Source: Chitinophagales bacterium
Lineage (GTDB): Bacteria > Bacteroidota > Bacteroidia > Chitinophagales > S012-47
Assembly: GCA_026981615.1 (NCBI GenBank)
Contig: JALSIH010000212.1
Span: 1 to 40,126, forward strand
Reading direction: 5' to 3'
DNA: 40,126 bases
Shown here in pieces: positions 17,264 to 26,175 of this stretch. The notes under the pieces are model-generated. The model had not been told where the DNA came from. It saw nothing but the letters and a program-made list of their open reading frames with translations, and made no database searches. A program made the position numbers and the translations under genes. The stretch's first letter is position 1. The number at the start of each line of letters is the position of its first letter.

Positions 17264-17734
17264 ATGGGGAATATGAAGGTGGAATTAAATGATGTAAGTG
17301 CATATTATCTTAAGGAATATTCACAAGAAACTGAAAATTACCTGCTAAGGGGAGAGGCCGGGAGTGATGTGCTTTTTTTGCTCTGCAAAGAATCGGAGGA
17401 GGATCATCCGGAAGAAAGTGAAATGCTGACCCGCCTGACACAGGCCATTGGCCGCAATCCGGAGGAATTGGCCTTCGTGGCTGCAAGGAAGGAAGAACTC
17501 CCGCCCTATAAGCGGCTTAATAAGGATTTCTCTTTTGAATACATGATTGCCTTCGGAATTCAACCCTCTGACCTGGGCCTGAATATCGAAGCAAAAATAA
17601 ATGAGATTGTCCGGATGGGCGGGCGCAGCCTTTTGTTCACCCGCAGCTACCGCAAGCTGGAAGGGGAGCAGGAGTCGAAGGCGGATTTGTGGCGATCGAT
17701 GCAAGTACTTTTTGGACTGAAAAAAAGCAAGTGA
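17264..17734 (+). CDS. HolD-like (DNA polymerase III psi-like) candidate, otherwise hypothetical
   Basis: VLFLLCKES...EMLTRLTQAIGRNPEELAFVAARKEELPPY...FSFEYMIAFGIQPSDLGLNIEAKINEIVRMGGRSLLFTRSYRKLEGEQESKADLWRSMQVLFGL. Overall layout (LL..L....P......; small domain; C-terminal K.xLW..m/L) resembles HolD. TGATG coupling to rdgB. Confidence 0.5.
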   Translation: MGNMKVELNDVSAYYLKEYSQETENYLLRGEAGSDVLFLLCKESEEDHPEESEMLTRLTQAIGRNPEELAFVAARKEELPPYKRLNKDFSFEYMIAFGIQPSDLGLNIEAKINEIVRMGGRSLLFTRSYRKLEGEQESKADLWRSMQVLFGLKKSK

Positions 17735-18321
17735 TGGAATTGATATTTGCCACGGGCAACCCGCACAAAGTGGCGGAAGTGCAGTATCTGCTGCCGGAAG
17801 GAATACGGATAAAGACCCTGCGCGAGATCGGCATCGAAGAGGAGATTCCCGAGACGGGCCAAACGCTGGAAGAAAATGCCCTTTTGAAAGCCGAATACGT
17901 CAGGCAGCGGGGCAGCCGGGATGTATTTGCCGAGGATACCGGACTGGAGGTGAAAGCCCTTCACAACGCACCGGGGGTGTATTCGGCACGCTATGCCGGC
18001 CCCGCGTGCGACAGCCGGGCCAACCTCGTAAAACTCCTGAAAGAAATGGAGGGTCAAAATGACCGGAGGGCCCGCTTCCGCACCGTCATTGCATTGATAC
18101 TAAACGAAGAAATCCACCGTTTTGAAGGCATTGTGAACGGGCAAATTGCTGAAACGGCCAGCGGGAGCGGAGGCTTCGGATATGATCCGGTTTTTGTTCC
18201 GGAGGGATTTGACCGCTCCTTTGCCGAGCTGGGAGACGAGGTCAAAAGCCGCATCAGCCACCGCGCCCGGGCCATGAAAAAAATGATTTCCTTTTTAAAC
18301 ACGCTCCGCATACAACCATAA
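17734..18321 (+). CDS. rdgB: XTP/dITP diphosphohydrolase (RdgB/HAM1)
   Basis: MELIFATGNPHKVAEVQYLLPEGIRIKTLREIGIEEEIPETGQTLEENALLKAEYV...VFAEDTGLEVKALHNAPGVYSARYAG...GSGGFGYDPVFVPEG...ISHRARAMKKM. Confidence 0.97.
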   Translation: MELIFATGNPHKVAEVQYLLPEGIRIKTLREIGIEEEIPETGQTLEENALLKAEYVRQRGSRDVFAEDTGLEVKALHNAPGVYSARYAGPACDSRANLVKLLKEMEGQNDRRARFRTVIALILNEEIHRFEGIVNGQIAETASGSGGFGYDPVFVPEGFDRSFAELGDEVKSRISHRARAMKKMISFLNTLRIQP

Positions 18322-18346
18322 TTCATTAAATTCCGTCATTAAATCA

Positions 18347-18922
18347 GTGCCAATGAGCACGTCCCGTGCAGCATATCCCGAGAAAGAGCTGATCAGGCAA
18401 TGCCTGAAAGGCCGGGCCAATGCACAACGGCAACTCTACGAGCACTTTGCTCCGCGGATGTTTGCCGTTTGCCTGCGCTACGCCAAAAACCGGCACAATG
18501 CCGAGGATATTCTGCAGGAAGGGTTCATTAAGGTGTTCAAATACCTCAAGAACTTCCGGGGCGATGGTTCATTCGAGGGGTGGATGAGGCGAATTTTTGT
18601 GAATACGGCCATCGAGCATTATCGCAAAAATTCCAAAGTTTACAGTGTTGAGGATATCCCGGTCGACTACCAGGAAACAACCGTCAATCCGGCCATTCAG
18701 AATATGAGCGTGGATGAGTTGCTCGAGCTGGTGGAGCGATTGCCAAACGGTTATCGCATGGTTTTCAACCTCTATGTGATGGAGGGATTGAACCACCGGG
18801 AAATAGCCGGAGAACTGGGGATTAGCGAAGGCACCTCCAAGAGCCAGCTGGCACGGGCCAGGGCACAGTTGCAGAAAATGATTGCAGAAAGGGAATTAAA
18901 AGAATATGGAACAGCCATCTGA
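18347..18922 (+). CDS. ECF-type RNA polymerase sigma factor
   Basis: ELIRQCLKGRANAQRQLYEHFAPRMFAVCLRYAKNRHNAEDILQEGFIKVFKYLKNFRGDGSFEGWMRRIFVNTAIEHYRK...LVERLPNGYRMVFNLYVMEGLNHREIAGELGISEGTSKSQLARARAQLQKMI. Confidence 0.95.
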   Translation: MPMSTSRAAYPEKELIRQCLKGRANAQRQLYEHFAPRMFAVCLRYAKNRHNAEDILQEGFIKVFKYLKNFRGDGSFEGWMRRIFVNTAIEHYRKNSKVYSVEDIPVDYQETTVNPAIQNMSVDELLELVERLPNGYRMVFNLYVMEGLNHREIAGELGISEGTSKSQLARARAQLQKMIAERELKEYGTAI

Positions 18923-20114
18923 CCATTCGTTTGACCGGGCATTCAGAGAAAAGATGCAGGGTGTGGAGCGCATGCCCTCGGAGTTGCCGTGGATCGGAAT
19001 CTCGGCCGCCCTGGATCAAATGCGCAGAAAGCGCAGAAGAGGATGGCTCCTGGGCATGGCCTTTGCAGCGGCACTTCTTGCACTGCTGCTTCTCTTCAAA
19101 CCTTTTTCATCAGATAATAGCACGGCCGGTGATGAGCAGTGGATCAATGCATTTTCCGCACTGCCTGCATGGGAAACCCCCGCTCTGCGAGGCGGGACAG
19201 AATCGGGAAGCGGGAACAGCAACAGCGAAGCATCTGCGCTATCGGGCACAGAAAGCACGTCCGCTGCCCCGGCCCTGAAAAGCGGCAGGATGGTAGAGCA
19301 GGGACTTGCTTCGAGCCCGCTTGCCGAGCAGCGAATGTCTTATGCCGCTGCGCGCGGGGATGTGAAGCCGGCCATGAACCCGCATAAGGATCCGGTTCCG
19401 CCCGGCCCGGGCATGCCCGGATACCTCTCTGCCATCCATGCATCGGGCATCCCCCGTGATGAGCAAATGTCTGTTGAACGAAAATCTTTTGTATTGCCTG
19501 ACGGCAGTTTCGATCCGCTTTCCTTCCGCATGCTGCGCATCGGATTTATCGGCATGGCACAGGCGACATCGCTCGGCAGCAGCGGCATTGACAATTTCCT
19601 GGCCGATGCAGCGGGCCGCAAGCGGATGAAGGTACGGGCCGCTTACGGACTGAGTGCCGCCCTTGATTTTTCGCGTTCCTTCGGGGTGGAGGTCAACCTG
19701 CTCATCAGCAGCAGCGAAGGCCAGGCATTTAAGGCCGGTGGCAGGCGCCCCGACCTGCGCAGCAATTATATCCGCGTGCCCGTGATGCTTAAATATCGCT
19801 TTCTGCGTGCCGGAGCCCTTCGCGGACTGCCCGAGGCATTTTGTCTGAAGGCCGGAGTAGAGTACGGGCGCCTCAATTGGGTGAACATGGATGAATTCTC
19901 CAACTTTATTGAGCCTTCACAATTCAACCCGACAGAGTTCGGGGCCGTTGCGGATATTTCTTACGAAAAATATCTCAGTCCGCAACACATTCTTACCAGC
20001 GGCTTTCGTGCACGGCTGGGAAGTCCCGGCAAGGCAGGAAATGCCTCTGTCCGCTCGGCAGCACTTGCATTCTATTTGCAACTGCATTACGGCTTTTTTA
20101 AGAGGAATCGTTGA
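18906..20114 (+). CDS. Single-TM, outer-membrane-beta-barrel-like protein; candidate anti-sigma regulator of the adjacent ECF sigma
   Basis: About 47-aa charged N-terminus, TM RRGWLLGMAFAAALLALLLLFKPF, Ser/Pro/Gly-rich linker, C-terminal alternating beta-type segments (RAAYGLSAALDFSRSFGVEVNLLISSS...YIRVPVMLKYRFL...AGVEYGRLNWV...LAFYLQLHYGFF). Start overlaps the sigma gene by 17 nt. Confidence 0.75.
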   Translation: MEQPSDHSFDRAFREKMQGVERMPSELPWIGISAALDQMRRKRRRGWLLGMAFAAALLALLLLFKPFSSDNSTAGDEQWINAFSALPAWETPALRGGTESGSGNSNSEASALSGTESTSAAPALKSGRMVEQGLASSPLAEQRMSYAAARGDVKPAMNPHKDPVPPGPGMPGYLSAIHASGIPRDEQMSVERKSFVLPDGSFDPLSFRMLRIGFIGMAQATSLGSSGIDNFLADAAGRKRMKVRAAYGLSAALDFSRSFGVEVNLLISSSEGQAFKAGGRRPDLRSNYIRVPVMLKYRFLRAGALRGLPEAFCLKAGVEYGRLNWVNMDEFSNFIEPSQFNPTEFGAVADISYEKYLSPQHILTSGFRARLGSPGKAGNASVRSAALAFYLQLHYGFFKRNR

Positions 20115-20117
20115 TTT

Positions 20118-20294
20118 TCAGTGTTTCCCGCCCGCCAGCGCGGTCAGCAAAAGCGCCATTATTCCGATAATCAAAAGAAGTGAATAGAAAAGGGAGCGCC
20201 AGATGGATACCCCCGTTTCCCGGTGGTTTCGTATGGCCAGAAAAACGGCTGCAAGGATCATGATCACAAGAAGCAAATAAAGCCATGCATTCAT
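20118..20294 (-). CDS. 58-aa predicted two-TM protein, not in the ORF track
   Basis: Manual translation: MNAWLYLLLVIMILAAVFLAIRNHRETGVSIWRSLFYSLLLIIGIMALLLTALAGGKH*. Two hydrophobic helices; 3 nt from the convergent upstream gene stop. Confidence 0.6.
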   Translation of the reverse strand: MNAWLYLLLVIMILAAVFLAIRNHRETGVSIWRSLFYSLLLIIGIMALLLTALAGGKH

Positions 20295-20299
20295 GCCTG

Positions 20300-20307
20300 C
20301 AAAGATA
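20300..20307 (-). promoter_or_regulatory. Putative -7 box TATCTTTG for the 58-aa ORF
   Basis: Minus strand aatTATCTTTGcaggcATG, five nt before the ATG. Confidence 0.45.
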
Positions 20308-20407
20308 ATTCCTTCCCCCTTCTTTCGTTCATGCAGCGATGTCGTTTGCTTCCGATATTTATTTTTTCAATGTAATAGGAACCCGCTGCCTTCGCATAGA
20401 GGCTGAA

Positions 20408-20433
20408 ATTGAGCATTTTTGCAGCAGCTCAAT
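20408..20433 (+). repeat. Inverted repeat upstream of the TonB-dependent receptor
   Basis: ATTGAGC (20408-20414) / GCTCAAT (20427-20433), 12-nt spacer, 13 nt before ATG 20447. Confidence 0.5.
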
Positions 20434-20446
20434 GAAAAGTTGAACC

Positions 20447-22792
20447 ATGAAATATCTACTCCTCTGCTTTTTTTTCTTCCCTTTTGCCATGTTTGCACAA
20501 ACACATACCATCAGCGGCTATGTGAAGGATGCCGAAACGGGTGAGGTGCTGATAGGGGCAAATGTGTACGATCTGAAGACCCTGGAAGGGACGGCCGGCA
20601 ACCGCTATGGTTTTTTCAGCCTGACACTGCCCGCAGACAGCGTGTTTCTGCGTGTTTCCTTTGTCGGCTATCGTCCGTTTACCCGGACTTTTCTGCTGCT
20701 CGAGGATATGGAAATAAATGTGGAATTGCAGCCGGCCAGTGAACTGGAAGAAGTGGTGATACGCGGGGATGCCATAGAGAAGATTGAAGAGCGAAGCCAG
20801 ATGAGCAGCATTCATCTTCCCATCCGGCAGATCAAGTCCATCCCGGCTTTTCTGGGAGAGGTGGATGTGCTGAAAGCGGTGCAATTGCTGCCGGGTGTGC
20901 AAAGCGGCAATGAGGGCTCGAGCGGCATCTTCGTGCGCGGGGGCAGTCCCGATCAAAACCTGATTCTTCTGGACGGAGTGCCGGTCTATAATGTGTCCCA
21001 CCTTTTCGGATTTTTCTCGGTTTTCAATGCCGATGCCATCAACAATGTGGAGCTGATCAAGGGGGGCTTTCCGGCACGCTATGGCGGCCGCCTCTCTTCG
21101 GTGCTTGACATCACCATGAAGGAAGGCAACCAGAAAAAGTTCTCGGGCTCCGGCTCTGTCGGGGTGGTGGCTTCCAAACTAACCCTCGAAGGGCCCATCG
21201 TCAAAGACAAAGGTTCTTTTATTGTCAGTGGCAGGCGCACCTATCTCGACCTCTTGGCGCGGCCTTTTATCAAGCGTTCGATTGACGGCAATGCGGGCTA
21301 TTACTTTTACGATTTCAACGTCAAAGCCAACTACCGGATCGGAGCGCGCGACCGCATCTATCTGAGCGGATACTTCGGCCTGGATGATTTCTATTTTAAG
21401 AATACCGACAGCTATGAATCGAACGGAAATACGCTGCGAGACAGCTACGGGGCGGGCCTCGACTGGGGCAACCGAACGGGCGTTCTTCGCTGGAACCATC
21501 AGTTTGCTCCGAAGCTCTTCAGCAACCTGACGCTCAACTACAGCCGTTACCAGTTCAACACCCGGGTAGAGGTATCCGAAGAATCCCTCGTCAACGGACA
21601 AGTGGACCGGTCGGCCTTTCTGCTCCGGTATTTTTCGGGTATCCGCGACTGGGGCGCTTCATATACCTTCGACTTTATTCCCCGCCCGAGCCACTATCTC
21701 AAATTCGGTGGAAGTGCCGTGTATCATACTTTCAAGCCGGGAACCGTTCAGCTGCAAATAGAAAGCGGGCAGAATGAAATCGATACTTCCCTGAACAATT
21801 CATTTACCGATGCCTTTGAATATCGCTTGTTTTTTGAAGATGACTGGCGCATCAGCGATCTGCTCAAAGTCAATGCCGGTGTGCATCTCTCCGCCTTTTA
21901 TGTGGATCGCGAGTGGTTTTCATCCGTTGAACCGCGCATTTCGATGCGCTATATGATTGCAGACGGACTCAGTCTGAAAGGCTCGTACAGCCGCATGAAC
22001 CAATACATACACCTTTTGACCAACAGCGGCATCGGCCTGCCTACGGACTTGTGGGTGCCGGCCACTTCACGGGTTATTCCGGAGCAGAGCTGGCAACTGG
22101 CCACGGGCCTGGCCAAAAGCATGAAACACGGCATCGAGCTGAGTGTGGAAGCCTACTACAAGTCGATGAAGAACATCATCGAATACCGCGAAGGAGCCAA
22201 CTTTCTTCTGAATGAAGGCTGGGAGTCGCAGGTGGTCAGGGGCAGGGGATGGAGCTATGGCGGGGAGTTCTTTTTACAGAAAAAAAGCGGCAAAACCACC
22301 GGATGGATTGCCTACACCCTCTCCTGGACCTACCGGCAGTTTGAGGATCTGAATTTCGGGAAGCGCTTTCCTTTCAAATATGACCGGAGGCATGATGTGT
22401 CCGTGACCATTGCCCACCGCCTTAACGAGCGCTGGGAGCTGGCAGCCACCTGGGTCTATGGCACCGGCAATGCCATTTCGCTTCCCGTGGCGGTTTACAA
22501 AGGCGATGCCGGCCTCTTTGCCGGGAGTTCATACGGCCTCCCGGTTTATTACTATCCGGAGCGCAACAACTACCGCATGCGCGCTTATCACCGCCTGGAT
22601 ATCGGAGCCAACTACAGCAAAAAGACGAGCTGGGGACAGTGGGGCCTCAACTTGGCTGCTTATAATGCATATAACCGGAGGAATCCCTTTTTTATTTATC
22701 AGGGGCTGGATGAGTTCAGCGGTGAAAGGGCTTTCAAGCAGGTCAGCCTCTTTCCGGTCATTCCTTCCCTGGCCTTAAACTTTGAATTCTGA
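20447..22792 (+). CDS. TonB-dependent receptor with N-terminal carboxypeptidase-regulatory-like domain
   Basis: Signal peptide; ISGYVKDAETGEVLIGANVYDLKTLEGTAGNRYGFFSLTLP; plug domain GVQSGNEGSSGIFVRGGSPDQNLILLDGVPVYNVSHLFGFFSVFNADAINNVELIKGGFPARYGGRLSSVLDI. Confidence 0.95.
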   Translation: MKYLLLCFFFFPFAMFAQTHTISGYVKDAETGEVLIGANVYDLKTLEGTAGNRYGFFSLTLPADSVFLRVSFVGYRPFTRTFLLLEDMEINVELQPASELEEVVIRGDAIEKIEERSQMSSIHLPIRQIKSIPAFLGEVDVLKAVQLLPGVQSGNEGSSGIFVRGGSPDQNLILLDGVPVYNVSHLFGFFSVFNADAINNVELIKGGFPARYGGRLSSVLDITMKEGNQKKFSGSGSVGVVASKLTLEGPIVKDKGSFIVSGRRTYLDLLARPFIKRSIDGNAGYYFYDFNVKANYRIGARDRIYLSGYFGLDDFYFKNTDSYESNGNTLRDSYGAGLDWGNRTGVLRWNHQFAPKLFSNLTLNYSRYQFNTRVEVSEESLVNGQVDRSAFLLRYFSGIRDWGASYTFDFIPRPSHYLKFGGSAVYHTFKPGTVQLQIESGQNEIDTSLNNSFTDAFEYRLFFEDDWRISDLLKVNAGVHLSAFYVDREWFSSVEPRISMRYMIADGLSLKGSYSRMNQYIHLLTNSGIGLPTDLWVPATSRVIPEQSWQLATGLAKSMKHGIELSVEAYYKSMKNIIEYREGANFLLNEGWESQVVRGRGWSYGGEFFLQKKSGKTTGWIAYTLSWTYRQFEDLNFGKRFPFKYDRRHDVSVTIAHRLNERWELAATWVYGTGNAISLPVAVYKGDAGLFAGSSYGLPVYYYPERNNYRMRAYHRLDIGANYSKKTSWGQWGLNLAAYNAYNRRNPFFIYQGLDEFSGERAFKQVSLFPVIPSLALNFEF

Positions 22793-23688
22793 TGATTATG
22801 AAACGAATACTTCCTTTGGCATTGCTCAGCGGCTTCAGTGCAATGTTCTTTTCCTGTGAGATGACCGTTGATGTCGAGCTTCCCGCAAGCGATCCCGTGC
22901 TGGTGGTCAACGCACAGCCCGAAAGCGGAACCCCTTTGCTGGTGGACGTGACCCTCAGTCAATCGGTGCTTAGTAATGATCCCGGTGTTTTTCCTCCGCT
23001 GACGAATGCCCGCGTACTGCTCATCCGAAACGGAAGCGACAGTCTCTATGCAGACTATTTTGATCCGCTCAAGCTTTATGCTTTCCCGCTGATTCCCGCG
23101 GAGGGAGACTTCTTTGAGTTGCAGGTTTCGCATCCCGGCTATCCCGCGGTGCGTGCCGAAGCCCGAATCCCGCAGGCTTTAAAGATTGAGAACGTCACAC
23201 TGGAACACCGCGTGGAAAAGGACCGCGATGGCAATGAACTGGCGCGCCTGAGCTTCGACATCTCAGATCGCCCTGACGAGGCCGATTATTTCAGCCTTGA
23301 GCTGAAATATCTGGGTACGGACAGCATCGTCAATTCCGCTTGCTTTCAAAGCGATGAACCGGTTTTTTTCAGGCAGGGAGAATTGCAGGAACCGGGTGAC
23401 CGGAGCTGGTTTTGCGAAGAATTCTACTTTGACGACAGCTACATGACAGAGCATCCCTACCGGGTTACGGTCTATCTGATGGAAAGTGAATTTCAGCTTG
23501 CCCGTGAATTGATTCTGCGCCTGAAGACCCATGAGGCGGCTTCCTATTTGTACAGAACTTCCCTGGAGGATCAGCTGGCGGTGTACGGAAATCCCTTTGC
23601 CGAGCCCGTGATCGTGTACAGCAACATCGAAAACGGACTGGGAATCTTTGCCGGAAGTGCCGCTTCCGAGAGCCGCATCCCGTGGTAG
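22792..23688 (+). CDS. DUF4249-type outer-membrane lipoprotein partnered with the TonB-dependent receptor
   Basis: Lipobox MFFSCEMTVDVELPASDPVLVVNAQPESGTPLLVDVTLSQS; TGATG coupling to the receptor gene. Family assignment from pattern memory. Confidence 0.8.
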   Translation: MIMKRILPLALLSGFSAMFFSCEMTVDVELPASDPVLVVNAQPESGTPLLVDVTLSQSVLSNDPGVFPPLTNARVLLIRNGSDSLYADYFDPLKLYAFPLIPAEGDFFELQVSHPGYPAVRAEARIPQALKIENVTLEHRVEKDRDGNELARLSFDISDRPDEADYFSLELKYLGTDSIVNSACFQSDEPVFFRQGELQEPGDRSWFCEEFYFDDSYMTEHPYRVTVYLMESEFQLARELILRLKTHEAASYLYRTSLEDQLAVYGNPFAEPVIVYSNIENGLGIFAGSAASESRIPW

Positions 23689-23710
23689 GGGCCCCGTAGC
23701 TTTAAAATAA

Positions 23711-23746
23711 AAAAAGCCGCTCTCATTTTTGAAAGCGGCTTTCTTT
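23711..23746. terminator. Bidirectional intrinsic terminator between the DUF4249 gene (+) and rplS (-)
   Basis: aaaaAAAGCCGCT-ctcatttttgaa-AGCGGCTTTcttt: 9-bp stem flanked by A-tract on the left and T-rich sequence on the right. Confidence 0.8.
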
Positions 23747-23761
23747 GTGCTTCTTTTGCTA

Positions 23762-24109
23762 TTATCTTTTTTCCCTGATACGGGCTTTCTTGCCTTTCAG
23801 TTCACGCAGATAGAAAATACGCGCTCTTCGCACTTTTCCTCTCTGGTTTACTTCAATTTTTGAAATATTGGGAGAATGCACGGGGAAGATACGTTCCACA
23901 CCGATCTGGTTGGCCGAGATCTTGCGAACGGTAAAGGTTTCCGTAATGCCGCTTCCCTTTCGCTGAATCACGATGCCTTTGAATGCCTGAGGGCGTGTTT
24001 TTTCGCCTTCCTTGATCATATAGGTTACCGTGACAGTGTCTCCGGCAGCGAATTCGGGAATTTCACGCTTTGTGCTGATTTCCCCGTGTATGTCTGTAAT
24101 CTTGTCCAT
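23762..24109 (-). CDS. rplS: 50S ribosomal protein L19
   Basis: [100 protein letters not shown]. Confidence 0.98.
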   Translation of the reverse strand: MDKITDIHGEISTKREIPEFAAGDTVTVTYMIKEGEKTRPQAFKGIVIQRKGSGITETFTVRKISANQIGVERIFPVHSPNISKIEVNQRGKVRRARIFYLRELKGKKARIREKR

Positions 24110-24142
24110 GCTTGTATTTCTTGCCTTTTGCTAAAACGAATG

Positions 24143-24177
24143 CAAATTTAAATAGTTTTTGTAAGAAAGTGCGCAAA
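24143..24177 (-). promoter_or_regulatory. Putative rplS promoter: -33 TTTG and -7 TAAATTTG
   Basis: Minus strand aaTTTG ... 23 nt ... TAAATTTG, matching the Bacteroidota TTG/TAnnTTTG layout, about 34 nt upstream of the rplS ATG. Confidence 0.6.
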
Positions 24178-24207
24178 TTCAAAAAGAAAAAGAATCTCAA
24201 AGAGGAG

Positions 24208-24888
24208 CTACTCCTCGTCCAGCAAGTCGGGTCTTCGCTGTCGGGTTCTTTTCAGGGCTTCTTCTTCGCGCCAGGCTTCGATGGCCGCAAAATTTCCTGA
24301 GAGCAGTACATCGGGCACCTTCCATCCGCGAAACTCGGCCGGCCGGGTATAGACGGGCGGAGAAAGGATGCCGTCCTGGAAACTGTCGCTGAGGGCGGAG
24401 CTTTCGTCTCCCAGCACACCCGGCAGGAGGCGACCGATCGCATCAATGAGTACAAGAGCCGGCAGTTCTCCTCCCGTAAGGACATAATCCCCGATCGATA
24501 TTTCCATAGTCACGAAGTGCTCCCGTACGCGCTCGTCTATGCCTTTGTAATGCCCTGCAATGATCAGCAGTTCTTTTTTCAGCGAGAGCCGGTTGGCCAT
24601 CTTCTGTTGCAGGCGAGGTCCGTCCGGGGTCATGTAGATGATCTCATCGTAGCGGTGCTCCTTTTGCAACGATTCAATGCAGCGTACCAGCGGCTCGGCC
24701 ATCATCACCATGCCGGCACCGCCTCCGTATTGATAGTCGTCCACCTGTCCGTGTTTGTAGGGGGTGTAGTCGCGCAGGTTGTGCAGCTGCACCTCCAGGA
24801 GGCCTTTCTCCCGGGCACGTTTCAATATGGAGTGGCTCAGCGGGCTCTCCATCAGTTCGGGCAATATGGTAATCACATCAATCCGCAT
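24208..24888 (-). CDS. trmD: tRNA (guanine-N1)-methyltransferase TrmD
   Basis: [67 protein letters not shown]...[35 protein letters not shown]. Confidence 0.98.
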   Translation of the reverse strand: MRIDVITILPELMESPLSHSILKRAREKGLLEVQLHNLRDYTPYKHGQVDDYQYGGGAGMVMMAEPLVRCIESLQKEHRYDEIIYMTPDGPRLQQKMANRLSLKKELLIIAGHYKGIDERVREHFVTMEISIGDYVLTGGELPALVLIDAIGRLLPGVLGDESSALSDSFQDGILSPPVYTRPAEFRGWKVPDVLLSGNFAAIEAWREEEALKRTRQRRPDLLDEE

Positions 24889-25405
24889 CGAGGTATATGT
24901 CTAAGAGTCCGTCAGGCAGTTGCATATCCAGGCGCTGTTTCTTCTCATCGATTCGCAGAATGAGGTCTTCGTTGAGGGGAATCAGAAGCTCCCGCTCGTG
25001 AAAATAAAGCAATGCCAGCTCCTGTCCCGGCATTTGCAGTATTTCTTCGATTTTCCCCAGTGTTCCGTGCTGCTCATCATGTATTTCGTATCCGCTGAGA
25101 TATCCGTAGTTTCCTTCCGCTTCGGCCGGGCTTTCGGCTATCATCTCACGGGGCAGGTAAAGAATCCGGCCGGCCAGTTGGTAGGCTTCCTCTTTGCTGC
25201 CGGCCTCTTCAAACTTGATCACTGCATGATCGCTTTCCCATTCGATGCTTTCGATGAAGCAGGGAAGGGGCAGGCCGTTGTCGTCTTCAATAAAAAAGGC
25301 TTCGATTTGATCGAAGCCTTCCTTATCTGTTTCGAGCAAGGCTTTCAGATGACCACTTGTGCCTTTGGGCGATGCCAGGCGACCGATCACTGTATAGCCT
25401 TCCAT
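24878..25405 (-). CDS. rimM: 16S rRNA processing protein RimM
   Basis: [22 protein letters not shown]...[16 protein letters not shown]...[70 protein letters not shown]. Confidence 0.93.
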   Translation of the reverse strand: MEGYTVIGRLASPKGTSGHLKALLETDKEGFDQIEAFFIEDDNGLPLPCFIESIEWESDHAVIKFEEAGSKEEAYQLAGRILYLPREMIAESPAEAEGNYGYLSGYEIHDEQHGTLGKIEEILQMPGQELALLYFHERELLIPLNEDLILRIDEKKQRLDMQLPDGLLDIYLDAD

Positions 25406-25407
25406 CT

Positions 25408-26148
25408 TTATTCTCCTTCCTTGCTTTCCTCTTTTTCTTCTTCCGCTTTTTCTTCTTTCGGCTCTTCGCTCTTCTCTTCTTTCTGTTCCGCACTTGCTTC
25501 CGGAGCGCTTTCTTCGGCCGGAGCTTCCTCGCTTCCGCTTGCGGCTGTTTCGGCTGCAGCTTCCCCTTCGGCCGGGCTTTCACCGCGCTCGGCAGCAGCG
25601 GCAGCAGCTACCTCATCGATGGTCTCGGCTTTCTTCTCTTCTTCGGCTTCGCTTGCTGCTTTTTCTTTGGCTTCGGCATCTTCTCTTTCTTTGGCAGCAG
25701 CGGCAGCCCGGGCAGCTTCTTCTTTCTCGCGTTTTTCTTTGGCGATTTTTTCGTTTTTGTTGAACTCGGCCATGGCATCCTGCTCGGCCTTTTCTTTGGC
25801 TTTGCGCATTTGCTCCTCGCGTTCGATCATGAAGGCTTCAAAACGCTTCTCGGCTTCTTCTTCCGTGAAAGCACCCTTTGCCACTCCCCGGTAAAGATGT
25901 TTTTTGTACAGCACGCCTTTGTAGGAAAGGATGGCACGCACCGTATTGGTCGGTTGCGCTCCGTTGAGCAGCCATTTCATGGCGGCATCCACGTCAATGC
26001 TGATTTCGGCAGGAATGCGGGTCGGGTCGTAATGCCCCAGTTTTTCAATGACTTTGCCATCCCGCTTTACGCGCTGGTCGGCCACTACAATGTGATAAAA
26101 AGGCCGCTTGGTTCGGCCAAAACGCTGAAGTCTGATTCTTACGGACAT
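25408..26148 (-). CDS. rpsP: 30S ribosomal protein S16 with a long acidic/Ala-Glu-Lys-rich C-terminal extension (246 aa)
   Basis: MSVRIRLQRFGRTKRPFYHIVVADQRVKRDGKVIEKLGHYDPTRIP...DAAMKWLLNGAQPTNTVRAIL, followed by a roughly 130-aa low-complexity tail. Listed upstream 28 aa is probably untranslated leader. Confidence 0.95.
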   Translation of the reverse strand: MSVRIRLQRFGRTKRPFYHIVVADQRVKRDGKVIEKLGHYDPTRIPAEISIDVDAAMKWLLNGAQPTNTVRAILSYKGVLYKKHLYRGVAKGAFTEEEAEKRFEAFMIEREEQMRKAKEKAEQDAMAEFNKNEKIAKEKREKEEAARAAAAAKEREDAEAKEKAASEAEEEKKAETIDEVAAAAAAERGESPAEGEAAAETAASGSEEAPAEESAPEASAEQKEEKSEEPKEEKAEEEKEESKEGE

Positions 26149-26175
26149 ATTGAATATGTTTTTGGTTTGATAAAT

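Noticed and set aside
20098-20286. Listed 62-aa minus-strand ORF (MALFASCDHDPCSRF...)
   Set aside because: It overlaps in another frame the 58-aa two-TM ORF, which has much more protein-like sequence and a -7 box.
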